A program made the translations under genes and the position numbers. Shown piece by piece: positions 32,601 to 44,173 of a stretch of 64,000 nucleotides of DNA. This stretch comes from Bidens hawaiensis. Taxonomy: Eukaryota > Streptophyta > Magnoliopsida > Asterales > Asteraceae. The notes below the pieces were generated by a model. The model was not told where the DNA came from. It saw only the letters and a program-made list of their open reading frames with translations, and made no database searches. Each line of letters opens with the position of its first letter. The stretch's first letter is position 1. The stretch covers positions 2,356,001-2,420,000 of the forward strand of contig JAIQDT010000107.1 of the NCBI GenBank assembly GCA_021521415.1. Direction: 5' to 3'.

Positions 32601-34104
32601 AATAAAAACGCTACGAGTCAAGGCTCTAAGGTTGACCATTCGCGCAGATCTCTCTACCCGCATCCGAGACGCTCAGCAAGAAGCCTTGAAACCAGAGTTT
32701 GTTAAAAACGAATCCCTTGGGGGTATGATTAAGAGTTTGGAACTTAAAGAGAACGGCAATCTATATTTCGCTAACCGCATATGGGTCCCTCTCAAGGGAG
32801 GATTGCGCGAGCAAGTATTAAACGAAGCTCACAAGACGCGGTATTCCGTACATCCTGGCGCAGACAAGATGTACCAAGATGTTAAAGTGCTGTATTGGTG
32901 GCCCAATCTTAAAGGCGCCATCGCGACGTATGTCAGTAAGTGCCTGACGTGTTCGAAGGTGAAGGCTGAATACCAGAAGCCGTCGGGGTTACTTCAGCAG
33001 CCAGAAATTCCCATGTGAAAGTGGGAACAAATCTCTATGGACTTCATCACCAAACTGCCAAGGACACCTGGGGGTTACGACACGATCTGGGTTATTGTAG
33101 ATCGGCTAACTAAGTCAGCGCACTTCCTGCCGATCAAGGAAACCGATAAGATGGAAAAGTTAGCCCGATTGTATATTCGAGAAGTAGTTTCAAAACATGG
33201 AGTCCCAGTGTCCATCATTTCTGATAGAGATTGTAGGTTCACCTCAAGGTTTTGGAGATCGTTACAAGGGGCTTTAGGTACTCGTCTTGACATGAGTACG
33301 GCTTATCATCCCCAAACGGATGGGCAAAGCGAGCGAACAATCCAGACATTGGAAGATATGCTGCGCGCGTGCGCAATCGATTTCGGAGGTAGCTGGGATA
33401 CTCATCTCCCATTGGTTGAATTTTCATACAACAACAGTTATCACACAAGCCTCAAGGCTGCGCCGTTTGAAGCTTTATATGGGCGCAAGTGTAGATCCCC
33501 ACCGTGCTGGGCTGAAGTGGGTGACAAACAAATGACTGGTCCAGAATTGATCCAAGAAACAACAGACAAGATTTTTCAGATACGGGATCGCCTTAAGACA
33601 GCGCGCGACAGACAGAAGAGCTACGCAGATGTGCGAAGGAAACCGTTGGAGTTTCAAGTAGGGGATAGAGTACTTTTGAAAGTCTCTCCATGGAAAGGAG
33701 TCCCCCGTTTCGGCAAGCGAGGAAAGTTGAATCCGCGCTACATTGGACCATTTGAGATCCTGGAAAGGATCGGTCCGGTTGCTTATAAACTCCGTTTACC
33801 CGCCGAACTCAGTGGAGTTCATGATACGTTCCATGTATCCAACCTCAAAAAGTGCTTATCTGACGAAACGTTGATTTTGCCGTTAGACGAGATTCACATC
33901 GACAAACAACTGCACTTCGTAGAAGAACCTATAGCAGTAACCGATTGGAAAGAACAAAAGTTACGCAGAAGCAGAATCAAGTTAGTAAAGGTTCAATGGA
34001 ACTCAAGGCGTGGGCCTGAATTCACTTGGGAAAGAGAAGATCAAATGCGCCAGAAATACCCATACCTCTTTCAGAGCATGGCTGCTGCCAGCGACGTCTC
34101 CTAA
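29659..34104 (+). pseudogene. Gypsy-3 gag-pol polyprotein with one in-frame TGA
   Basis: ATG 29659 (MPPTRAKG; a few codons upstream are open but lack a likely start) opens a 1482-codon frame (stop included). Gag domain about residues 40-250; two CCHC knuckles ([14 protein letters not shown] from 307, [14 protein letters not shown] from 331); protease DTGAD at 386; reverse transcriptase with FIDDILIYS, first Asp at 722; RNase H with YCDASHQG, Asp at 869, and [11 protein letters not shown]; integrase zinc finger ([18 protein letters not shown]); integrase core with Asp at 1128 (MDFITKLP), [10 protein letters not shown] and [10 protein letters not shown]; chromodomain-like end [16 protein letters not shown]. 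The only lesion is TGA at 33016-33018 (codon 1120) in the linker before the integrase core, where gypsy-2 has a Trp codon. Upstream product would thus lack an integrase core. Related elements encode gag and pol as one frame too. Confidence 0.95.
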
Positions 34105-34139
34105 AATTTCGGGACGAAATACTCTTAACAGGGGGAGAA
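34105..34139 (+). promoter_or_regulatory. Gypsy-3 pre-LTR palindrome and polypurine tract
   Basis: Right after the stop codon comes aaatttcgggacgaaat, an imperfect inverted repeat, then acagggggagaa directly before the LTR. The purine tract would prime plus-strand DNA synthesis. The same pair of motifs precedes the gypsy-2 3' LTR (40101-40138). Confidence 0.85.
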
Positions 34140-36443
34140 TGTGACACCCGGTAATTTCCCAATTCTATAAACTAAGTAATCAACCTAATAATTAGGTGAT
34201 TGTGAATTTTAAGCGCGATATGTTAGAATCAGCGCGGGTATTTGTTATATGCGCCCTGCGCGAGCGCGCTATGTTAGAATCAGCGCGGGTATTTGTTATA
34301 TGCGCCCTGCGCGAGCGCGCTATGTTAGAATCAGCGCGGGTATTTGTTATGTGCACCCTGCGCGAGCGCGCCATGTTAAGAACCAGCGTGGGCATATGTT
34401 ATATGCGCCATGCGCGAGTATTTTGGTTTTATGCTTCCATAACTTAATGTTGTCTAATGGGTTGACCGTCCCGCATGATGCTAAGGCGGGTGCATCCCAA
34501 AACGTTTATGCGCATGCGGAAAGGGAACTAACCTCCCCGCATGGCGGGAACATTGAGAGCTAGTTTGTCTGAAGCTCCAAGATGGAATTGACTTCAACAT
34601 AACTGATCACTATGTTGAAATACCAAGACCACCTGGAGAATCTACAAATGAAACTCAATGTCCCTAACTGCGAGAAGGTTACACACCTACCCGCAGCAAA
34701 TAAATGTCCTTCACGCAGAAAGCTATGCGCACAAAGTTATACGCGCAGAACACTTAGTCTATTCTCCAGATGTAAGGAGATTATTCCCGCCCAAAAGGAA
34801 ACAGTTGCGTGTTTCAGAGATTTCTACTTTTTAACTGTACAACTGACAAAAGTACCTGAAAAAGCATACTGTAACATGAAAAGTCAACTGTCAGCCACCC
34901 TACTCTCACCAACCACAGACCTGCATGTCCTGTCCAAATCAAATCAGAATCTTTTATCCACTCCTCCACTTTTAAATAAATAATAATAATTTCCATACTT
35001 TATCATCATTACACCTAGATATGAAAAGATTACAATCCCCTAAAGCAAGGGATTGTGTTCCCTAAATCTTGCCTATAAATATGTAACCCAAATTATCACC
35101 CAAACACACTTCAAACTTCTCTTTTAAAAACTGCAAATCTGCACTAATCATCTCCCAAGCATCCGTTTGATCTTCATTCCCGACACTAGGTAAGTCGAGA
35201 CTTTAACTCTGAGATTTACTTTCCTAACCAGCTCTATTATTCCTCGATTCCTTAATCTTAATATATATATTCCCTGTTATTTAATCATATTCTAGACCTT
35301 CAAATTCTGAGGCTAACACCAAGAAACCCGAATCCCGTTTAATCCCTTAACAAGAACCACAGGTGAGTCTCACAGCCCCTATTTTCACTGTTTTCACTAT
35401 TTTTAAACTGTTTTCGGGGCGAGGGACACGTACTTAAATTATGTTTTACTATGATACTCTTACAAGCAATGCAAGCGATTATGTGTTTAAATAATGTTTC
35501 ATTATGGTATATTTACGAGCATTGCAAACGGTTATCTATGGTTTTCGATGAGAGTGCGATACGAGTAAGTGATCACTTTACCATTGGAACTCTAAGGGTA
35601 GGGACTGCTGGTTTGATCCACCCACTCGTAGGGGTCGCACCTCTTACACAGACGAGTGCCTAGCATGTCACGGGGCAGTACTATGGGATTGAGCCCGCTC
35701 GTAGAGGTCGCTCCTCTTACGCAGACGAGCGCCTTGTTTTCCGGCACAACGTCCGCGCGTAACCCGCGGGACGGTATTATTCGCTCGTAGTGGCAGCGCC
35801 ACTTACACAAACGAGCACGGTTTTTCAGAAGTGTCCGCTCGTAACCCGCGGGACGGTATTACTTATTTCGCTCGTAGTGGCAGCGCCACTTACACAGATG
35901 AGCACGGTTCCCAGAAATGTTCGCGCGTAGCCCACGGAACGATTTTATCAGAATATGTTATCAGAACTATGTTTTACTAAGCACGTGTTTTAATGATGCT
36001 ATCAGAATTATGTTTCAGAATGATTTTTATCAAGACTATGATGCAATACGAATTATCAAGTTACTAAAACTTGTGAACTCACTCAGTTTATACTGATTCA
36101 AATGTTTTACGTGTCTTTCAGGAGATAATTAGGTAGCGCATGGAGTCACACTTAGAGCACCTCACGCTGAACATCTAAAACTAGCTTTTTGGAAGATTTT
36201 AGTTCTATCCCTTCGATGCGCGCGGTTGTTCCCGCCGCGCAAGGGGGATATGGCGTGGAAATCTTCAACAGTTTTTATACTTGGATGTTTTTATGTAATT
36301 TTTAAACAATGTAATGTATTTGTATTAAACATTTCATGCGCAATGAAAATCTTACTTTGAATGTTTGCAATGGCCCGTGCTTAATTATCAATCCCCACTC
36401 GCGCGCGCCCGGCTGTTTCCGCCGTTCAGGGCCGGGTGTGACA
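34140..36443 (+). repeat. Gypsy-3 3' LTR
   Basis: Same length and content as the 5' LTR, shifted by 7014 bp, with about 15 substitutions by eye (for example gctatg/gatatg near 34216). It ends at 36443 and is followed by the gtgtg duplication. Confidence 0.95.
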
Positions 36444-36448
36444 GTGTG

Positions 36449-39400
36449 CCACCGGTGTGGCAGGATTGGGCACTACGCACCAAGTTGTAGGACAAACCTG
36501 AACAACCTGAACCGACAACCGCAACCTATCCGTGCGCAGCCATTTAGGACCCAACTAGCCCGACAACCAAACCCACAAGGAAATCAAGTGATGACCACCA
36601 GCCGTGCTTGCTTTGAATGCGGCAGCACAGAGCACTTCAAGAGAAACTGTCCGAAACTGAACCAGGGAGGAAATGGGCGGCAAACCGTGGGTCAGGCATC
36701 GTCGTCCAATCCGGCGCGAGGCCGAGCATTTGTGATGGGGGCGAACGAAGCACGCCAGGACCCCAGCGTAGTGACAGGTACATTCCTCGTCTCTGATCAT
36801 TACGCTTCTGTATTATTTGATACAGGCGCCGATAGAAGTTTTGTTTCTGTTAAATTCCTATCGATTGCAAACCTTCCAATTAGTGAAACCATAGAACCTT
36901 ACACCGTAGAAGTCGCTAATGGTAAAACCATGATAGTTAATCAGATAATTCGGAATTGCCCTTTCATTCTGAACGAACAATCCTTTCTGATTGACTTGTT
37001 ACCGGTAGAATTGGGTAGTTTCGACGTGATAGTGGGAATGGATTGGTTAGCACGTAACAAGGTAGAAATAAACTGTGAAAAGAAAATCGTCAAGATCCGG
37101 GTGTCGGATGACGAAGAGGTATTAGTGCAGGGTGAGAAGTCGGGCAATATGATACCGTTTATATCCCACCTCAAGGTGTTAAAATATATACGCCAGGGAT
37201 GCGTGGCATACCTAGCAAGCCTGACGGCCACAGATCCTGAGGAAAAACGGGTGGACGATATCCCAGTGGTACGCGAATTTCCACAAGTTTTCCCAGAGGA
37301 ACTTCCTGGATTACCGCCAACCCGACAGGTCGAATTCAGAATCGATCTATTACCTCAAGCTGGCCCTGTTGCTAAGGCACCCTACCGACTTGCACCATCA
37401 GAGATGCAAGAATTATCCAACCAGTTGCAAGAATTGTTGGATAAAGGATTTATACGTCCTAGTTATTCCCCGTGGGGTGCACCGGTACTATTCGTGAAAA
37501 AGAAGGACGGAAGCCTTAGAATGTGCATTGATTACAGGGAGCTAAACAAGTTGACAATCAAAAATAGGTATCCTCTCCCCCGAATTGATGACCTGTTCGA
37601 CCAACTGCAAGGTGCGAGCTATTTCTCAAAAATTGATCTTAGATCGGGATACCATCAGGTTAGAATTCAGGAGGAGGATATCCCAAAAACCGCATTCCGG
37701 ACTCGCTACGGCCATTACGAGTTCTTAGTTATGCCTTTCGGGCTAACGAATGCGCCAGCAGTATTCATGGATCTCATGAATCGAGTCTGTAAACCCTACC
37801 TCGATAAATTCGTCATCGTGTTTATTGACGATATTTTGATATACTCGAAGAGTAAAGAAGAGCATGAGCAACACTTAACATTAATTTTAGAGCTTCTAAA
37901 TCAGGAGAAGTTGTATGCAAAATTCTCCAAGTGTAACTTCTGGTTACAAGAAGTGCAATTCCTTGGTCACGTTATAAACCATCAAGGGATACACGTTGAT
38001 CCAAGTAAGGTTGAAGCAGTTAAGAATTGGCAAGCGCCTAAATCGCCAAAGGAAATCCGCCAATTCTTAGGCTTAGCTGGATATTATCGTCGATTTATAG
38101 AGAACTTTTCCAGCATCGCCCAACCTTTACCCCTTCTGACCCAAAAAGATCGAAAGTATGAATGGGGTGAAGAGCAGGAAACGGCGTTTCAAACGCTAAA
38201 ACAAAGATTGTGCCAAGCGCCGATCTTAAGTCTCCCCGACGGAGACGATGGTTTTGTCGTGTATTGTGACGCATCCCGGAGAGGGTTAGGATGCGTGTTG
38301 ATGCAAAATAATAAGGTTATAGCCTATGCTTCTCGACAGTTAAAAATACACAAGAAAAATTACACTACTCATGACTTAGAACTGGGAGCAGTTATCTTCG
38401 CACTTAAAATCTGGAGACATTATCTCTACGGTACAAAGTGCACCATCTTCACCGATCATAAAAGTTTGCAACACATATTCGATCAGAAAGAACTGAATAT
38501 GAGGCAACGAAGATGGGTCGAGTTGTTAAGCGACTATGACTGTGACATCCGTTATCACCCCGGCAAGGCTAACGTCGTAGCCGATGCCCTGAGTAGGAAG
38601 GATCGGGTTAAGCCATTGCGAGTGCGAGCACTGGAAATGATAGTCCAGTCGAACCTTTCGGACCTGGTTCGAGTCGCTCAACGCGAAGCGTTGAAAGAGG
38701 AACAATTGGAAAAAGAGGGACTTTACGGTAACGAGAAGAATTTCGAACAGCGCGTGGACGAAATTCTCTATTTCAAAAATCGGATTTGGATCCCGACCCT
38801 CCATGACCTTCGAGAACTAATCATGGACGAAGCGCATAAATCGAAATATTCCATACATCCGGGATCGGATAAGATGTACAAGGATGTGAAGGACTTCTAC
38901 TGGTGGCCGGGTATGAAAAAGGATATAGCCACATACGTTGGCAAGTGTACGACGTGTGCGAGGGTTAAGGCGGAGCACCAGAAACCCTTGGGGATGTTAC
39001 AACAACCGGAAATTCCCGAATGGAAATGGGAGCAAATCACGATGGATTTTGTGACACATCTCCCTAAGACGTCCCGTGGACACGATGCAATTTGGGTAAT
39101 CGTGGATCGACTAACCAAGTCGGCACATTTTATTCCGATTAGAAATAATTATAACACCGAAAGACTTGCGCAGATTTATATAAATGAAATTGTGTCTCGT
39201 CATGGAATACCCATATCAATCATCTCCGATCGAGATAGCCATTTCACCTCCAATCTTTGGCAAGCTGTACAAGAAGCGCTGGGAACGCGTATCGATCTAA
39301 GCACAGCTTACCACCCTCAGACCGACGGTCAGTCTGAGAGGACCATTCAAACCCTGGAGGATTTGCTTCGTGCATGCGTACTGGATTTTAAGGGAAATTG

Positions 39401-40094
39401 GGATCAACATCTCCCGCTCGTTGAATTTTCCTATAATAACAGTTACCATAGCAGTATAAAAGCAGCACCGTATGAAGCATTGTATGGACGGAAGTGCCGA
39501 TCACCACTCTGCTGGACTGAAGTGGGCGACACACAGGTTATTAGATTAGATCTGGTCCAGGAAACGACCAGCAAAATCCTTGAAATTAAGAACAATCTGA
39601 AGGCCGCACGGGATCGGCAGAAGAGTTATGCCGATACCTGTAGAAAACCGTTATCATTTGAGAAAGGTGATAAAGTGTATTTGAAAGTATCACCTTGGAA
39701 AGGAGTAGTCAGATTTGGAAAGGCGGGGAAGTTAGCCCCTAGATTCATTGGACCATTCGACATTACTGCAAAAATCGGTCCTGTAGCATACCGATTAGAA
39801 CTGCCAGATGAATTAAGTGCAGTTCACAACGTGTTTCACGTGTCAAACTTGAAAAGGTGTCTGTCGGATGAGACATCGGTGTTACCACTAGAGGGTGTCC
39901 AATTAAACGATAAGCTTAATTTCGTAGAGGAATCCATAAAAATAGTGGACGGGAAAATCAAGCAACTTAGACACAATAAGATCTCGTTGGTCAAAGTTAG
40001 ATGGAACTCGCAACGAGGCCCAAATATACATGGGAACAAAAGGACGAATTTCGGAAGAAATACCCCCACCTATTTCCTCAAAAGGAAGTAGATG
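36449..40094 (+). pseudogene. Gypsy-2 pol: protease, reverse transcriptase, RNase H, integrase, chromodomain
   Basis: The interrupted gag-pol frame resumes right after the GTGTG duplication with the rest of a CCHC knuckle ([13 protein letters not shown]). A second knuckle ([14 protein letters not shown], Gly replaced by Glu before His), protease DTGAD (Asp codon at 36819), reverse transcriptase FIDDILIYS (first Asp codon at 37827), RNase H ([19 protein letters not shown]), integrase zinc finger ([18 protein letters not shown]) and core ([28 protein letters not shown]) follow. The chromodomain-type end begins [12 protein letters not shown]; then a one-base shift near 40020 replaces the last 25 or so residues. 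Translation reading in from the gypsy-3 LTR would give a fused frame starting at 36336, a by-product of the insertion. Confidence 0.92.
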
Positions 40095-40100
40095 ACGCGT

Positions 40101-40138
40101 AAAATTTCGAGGACGAAATTTTTATAACGGGGGGAGAA
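40101..40138 (+). promoter_or_regulatory. Gypsy-2 pre-LTR palindrome and polypurine tract
   Basis: aaaatttcgaggacgaaatt (40101-40120) is a near-palindrome, then ataacggggggagaa ends at the LTR start (40139). It is the counterpart of 34105-34139 in gypsy-3. Confidence 0.85.
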
Positions 40139-43100
40139 TGTAATGATTCCGGCAAATTCAGGTATACCCTAGCCGGAATATACCATTTATGTGTTATTTA
40201 ATACTGAATATATAAATTATAATGTGTTTATACGAGTATATAAGATTCACAAGTATGAATTATACTCGAATGTACAGCTAGTCGTATTGGAATTACGATT
40301 AACCGATGAACGATTATTGAAACCCAATCGAATCGGGGATTACATTATAGACGAAATATATGATGTTTAGTAAGGTTTACGAAGTATTAAGGCTACGGGA
40401 TAAGTGAATTATAGCACAGAAAAAGGATTTCGATTTATTGGTACGTCGGTACGATAAACGAAACCTTTAACATCAAACCAAGCAAGAGAAGATCGATCAA
40501 GCCGAAAAAGATGCACAATGACCGACAATATGATGTGTTGAGTCAATAAATGTCATGGTTTAAGTTTTTAAAGTTTTTAAATCGGTTTTATATAAATTTT
40601 ATTTTTAAGCCGAAAAACGACCGTTTTAGCCTCGTTTTAAGCCGAATTAAGTGTTTAACCGTAAAACGAACTGAACCAGATTATCCACAACATTATCCGG
40701 ATTACACAATCCAAATGTGTGGCCAAGGTTGGAGATGTGGGCCCCACCCCACACCATACATGGACCGATCGGTCCATTAGGTGCACCCACACATTCCATT
40801 TTCTTTTTTCTAAACTCCCAACTCCACATTTCTCTCCATCCTCCACACATTCAACCAAAAACCCTTGATTTTTAAGAAGATCCATAAGGTATAAACATGT
40901 TATTATGGTTTAATCTTGGTTTTTAATTCCAAAATCTAGAGAAAATGAGGTTTCAAGTGAAAAATGGGTGAAAACCCGAGGTGAAACCGATTCTTGCATG
41001 ATCAAGTGATGTATACAAGTTATACAAGGGATCTTGGTCCAAGAAAGGAGTTAAAAGAGTCAAAAACGAATTTTTACGGTTAAAATCTTTGTTTTGATGT
41101 CTTAACCGAAACCATGAAAGAAATGGCTTGATTGTGGGTATAACTTGCTTGGTGTGGTGTTATTGTGCTTGTAGGTGTTATATCTAGTTGCTAGCAAAGG
41201 CTAGAAAGCAAGATCTTTGCGATCTAAAGCTAGAAACACAAGGTAGTTCGGTTTTTCGTATGATTTGTGTGATTTGGACAGATTGTGGTAGACTTAGAGT
41301 TGGGTCATGAAATTTCACAGAGATGATCTACACATGAAAATATGAGATCTGTGAAATTTTGGTAATTTTTGGATAAAGGATGAATATTTGGTGAATTTAA
41401 TGCTCGGTTTTGGCTAAAAATGGTGAAAAATAGCTAAACATCATGAAAAATTCTGGAAAAATTCAGATAAGCTTTTTGTAACATATAAAAGTCACACACA
41501 TAATTTCAGGTCCATTGGAGAAGTCTAAGTAGGCTTTTTGGTAAAACGAGATCTAGGGTTTTCTAGCTCGGTTTTGGTGAAAATGGCATTAAAAATGAGT
41601 TTATGGTTCTGTAAAAATTACTGGGAACTATGTGGATGGCAGGAGTCATCCCAAAAAAATTTGGGATTTTTCTAAGGTCGTTTGGTATTTTCGACATATT
41701 TGGTGTTTAAATGACGTTTTAAAATAGATAAATAAATGTTAAATATAAAAATTAATTCTGGAAATATTTTTATAAAATTCCTTACTGTCAAAAACTGATT
41801 TGTGCAAAATTTCAAGATCCGAGACTAAACGGATAATTATTTGTGCTAAACAGAACATAAAAACAAACTTTTAAAGCTTAAAACGCGTAAACCGGCAAAG
41901 TTCGCATAAGCGAGCTGACTGGTGTATAAAAACCCTAAAAATGGACTATTTTCATGAAACTAAGTTAATCATGTAAAAATAAATCATCCGAAAGTAATTC
42001 GGATGATTTGGGTAATTTTACCCGATTTAGCAGTTTCCGGCATACTAAAGACGGAAACGGGCCCCGCGGCCAAACGGGGTGTCTAAACCGAGCTCTAATT
42101 TCACCACTTTAATTAAAATATCAGTAACAACTATTTTCGGGTCGTATGTGACCAAACTCATTTTTTGAAAACATAAAGACGGTTAACCGTGCTAGGCACG
42201 CAAAACGAGAAAACAAACTAATGGTAATTTTGACTAAAGAACTCTAAGTGATATCACAATCTAAGTCCTGAGAAGTGTTTCGGGGTTAACATTGTTCCCG
42301 GATCGTGTACGGTACTGGGTTAACAGTGTCCCCAGACGTACCGGTTAACACGAATTTAAGTTATATTAATAGAAATTGTGTAGTAACGACTTAGGGATCG
42401 TATTACAGATCCGGACCGGTAGCTGTGCACAGTATTACATCTTTGCTCACAAAAAGGTGAGTTTCACGAGCCCCTTTTTATTGAACTGTTTTAAATATTT
42501 TCCCGGGGCGGAAAGCATGTTTTTATCAAAGTGTTTAAGTACATGCCGATCGCATGGAAATGAATGTATTTATATAATGTTTATTGTACGGGAATCGTAC
42601 GGTAATGTATTATGATGGTAATTGTCTGAGTTGCTAATATTGTAAGGCCCGAAACAGTGTTCTGGGTTAACAGTGTCCCCAGAGGTTATTAAATGTATTT
42701 CTGGGTTAACAGTGTCCCCAGAGGCTATTAAATGTATTTCTGGGTTAACAGTGTCCCCAGAGGTTATTAAATGTGTTTCTGGGTTAACAGTGTCCCCAGA
42801 GGTTATTAAATGTGTTTCTGGGTTAACAGAGTTTTCACTTGTAGGCTCAGCATAATTACATCATTAATTTATGATTATTAAAATGATTTGTCATGATTTA
42901 TTTAAATTAGTGAAACTCACCAACTATTCGTAGTTGACCCGTTTTCTTTACATGCTTTCTAGGTACACCCAAATTGGAATGAGTGATACGTGCTTGATGA
43001 TGTGTGCTATTTTGTGGAAGCTTAAGGGTCTATATTTTGTATTAAACATGTTAACATACTATTGGTAAAACTTATGTGATAACGCCTAGTCGGTAACGAA

Positions 43101-43223
43101 ACTCGGAACAATGTAATACGATTAAATTATTGTAGTGGTGTTTTCTTTATAAGCAATGCTGTTGATATCAGATGTGTCTGTTGCATCCCGTTTACGTTTC
43201 CGTTGCGGTTACGGGGTGTTACA
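40139..43223 (+). repeat. Gypsy-2 3' LTR (3085 bp)
   Basis: It begins TGTAATGATTCC and ends GGGGTGTTACA, followed by the AGCCG duplication. It retains the segment 42396-42685 that is missing from the 5' LTR (a stretch with gtgagtttcacgagcccc and a G/A-rich region). The 39-bp repeat array is at about 42662-42830. Confidence 0.93.
42662..42830 (+). repeat. 39-bp tandem repeat in the gypsy-2 3' LTR
   Basis: Five unit starts (gggttaacag) as in the 5' LTR, but the first belongs to the segment deleted from the 5' copy. After the deletion point the 3' LTR has four units and the 5' LTR five. Confidence 0.9.
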
Positions 43224-44173
43224 AGCCGTATCACCGAAAACGTTAAGATCGCGACCATTCTTGAGAGATAAACGGAGGAATTTCTCGAAACATACAACTT
43301 CTGCATGATTAAGAGTTAGCCAACACATCCCTACAATAACGTCAAAACTACCCATTTGCATAGGAATGATATCAATACGAAACTTGAATTTATTAAGAGT
43401 TATGACACAAATCCCGAATTACCATTTCAATAATAATAGAATTCCCATCGGTTAGTTCTACGGAAAAATGCTTAGATAACTTATCCCGAGGCTTATCAAT
43501 AACATACGCAAAATCCAAAGAATTAAAACTCTTATCGACACCCGTATCAAATAACACCGAAGCTTAATGATTATCGATGAACAACGTAGCATTCACCACG
43601 TCGTTAGAACTTTAAGTATGATTCACATTCATCACTAACGCACGACCATTAGAACATTGAGAAGTTTGAGCAACTTGATTCAATGGAGGAGCTTGAATAC
43701 TAGGGGCTTGAGTTGATGTAGATGGATGAGCCATGAGCTGAGGCACTCGAGGAGAATAGCCTTGCGGTGCATAAACTGACGGAACTTGGGGTTGATAGGT
43801 TTGCACTTGGTAGGCCTGAGCAGTTTAGTAAGGTGCGGGGTAAACTTGGGCTTGTGGTGCATGGGTGGCATGGTAGGGTGCATGCATGGCATGGGCTTGA
43901 TGAGCACGGGCAAGAAATGGGCAGGTGTTGCGGAGATGGTTAGGGTCTCCACAATGGTAGCAAGCACGGGTAGTAGGAACACCGGGTTGAGCTGGGTTAG
44001 TAGCAGGTCTAGAAGTAGGTGGTGTAGATCGTGTTTGAACGGCATGTGAACATGGAGTGAACAGAAAACGTTAGCAAGATGACCGTAACGATTGCATTGG
44101 ATGCACAGTTGACAAGGGGACAAAGCAGGGGGGTGATAGTGACATTTAACACATAGTAAATGAGGACCAGGGT
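43224..44173 (-). pseudogene. Gypsy-1 protease and gag zinc-finger segment
   Basis: This is the gypsy-1 part between gypsy-2 and gypsy-4, read on the minus strand. From 44173 down: a knuckle region (CIQCNRYGHLANVFC), a Met/His/Ala/Pro-rich stretch with a CCHC-like YHCGDPNHLRNTC near 43960, then a protease (LFDTGVDK near 43555, where Asp-Thr-Gly-Ala has become Asp-Thr-Gly-Val), then DVIVGMCWLTLNHAEVVC near 43330. It joins across gypsy-2 to 21871-21904. Several frame changes make it inactive. Confidence 0.75.

Larger units (their letters stand above)
27126..36443 (+). mobile_element. Gypsy-3: young, almost intact Ty3/gypsy chromovirus-type element
   Basis: LTRs at 27126-29429 and 34140-36443 are both exactly 2304 bp, start TGTGACACCCGG and end GGGTGTGACA. 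The 5 bp on either side are both gtgtg (27121-27125 and 36444-36448). A hand comparison finds about 15 differences and no indel between the LTRs. The interior has a primer site, one gag-pol frame with a single TGA, and a purine tract. It sits inside the gag of gypsy-2, so it is the youngest dated layer of the nest. The long LTR and chromodomain-type integrase end suggest the Tekay/Del group (inference). Confidence 0.96.
21905..43223 (+). mobile_element. Gypsy-2: Ty3/gypsy chromovirus-type element, split by gypsy-3
   Basis: LTRs at 21905-24738 and 40139-43223 both start TGTAAYGATTCCGG and end GGGGTGTTACA. They are flanked by a perfect 5-bp duplication AGCCG (21900-21904 and 43224-43228). Inside are a Met-tRNA primer site, an extra pre-gag ORF, gag, protease, reverse transcriptase, RNase H, integrase, a chromodomain-type end and a purine tract. 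Gypsy-3 (27126-36443) interrupts gag. By eye the LTRs differ at about 25-30 sites plus one 290-bp deletion and one repeat-unit change, so it is young but older than gypsy-3. LTRs near 3 kb with a chromodomain end point to the Tekay/Del group; the clade call is inference. Confidence 0.93.

Noticed and set aside
36336..36448. N-terminal extension of the long frame starting in the gypsy-3 LTR
   Set aside because: It is LTR sequence fused by insertion to gypsy-2 pol; kept as a finding but not annotated as a gene start.
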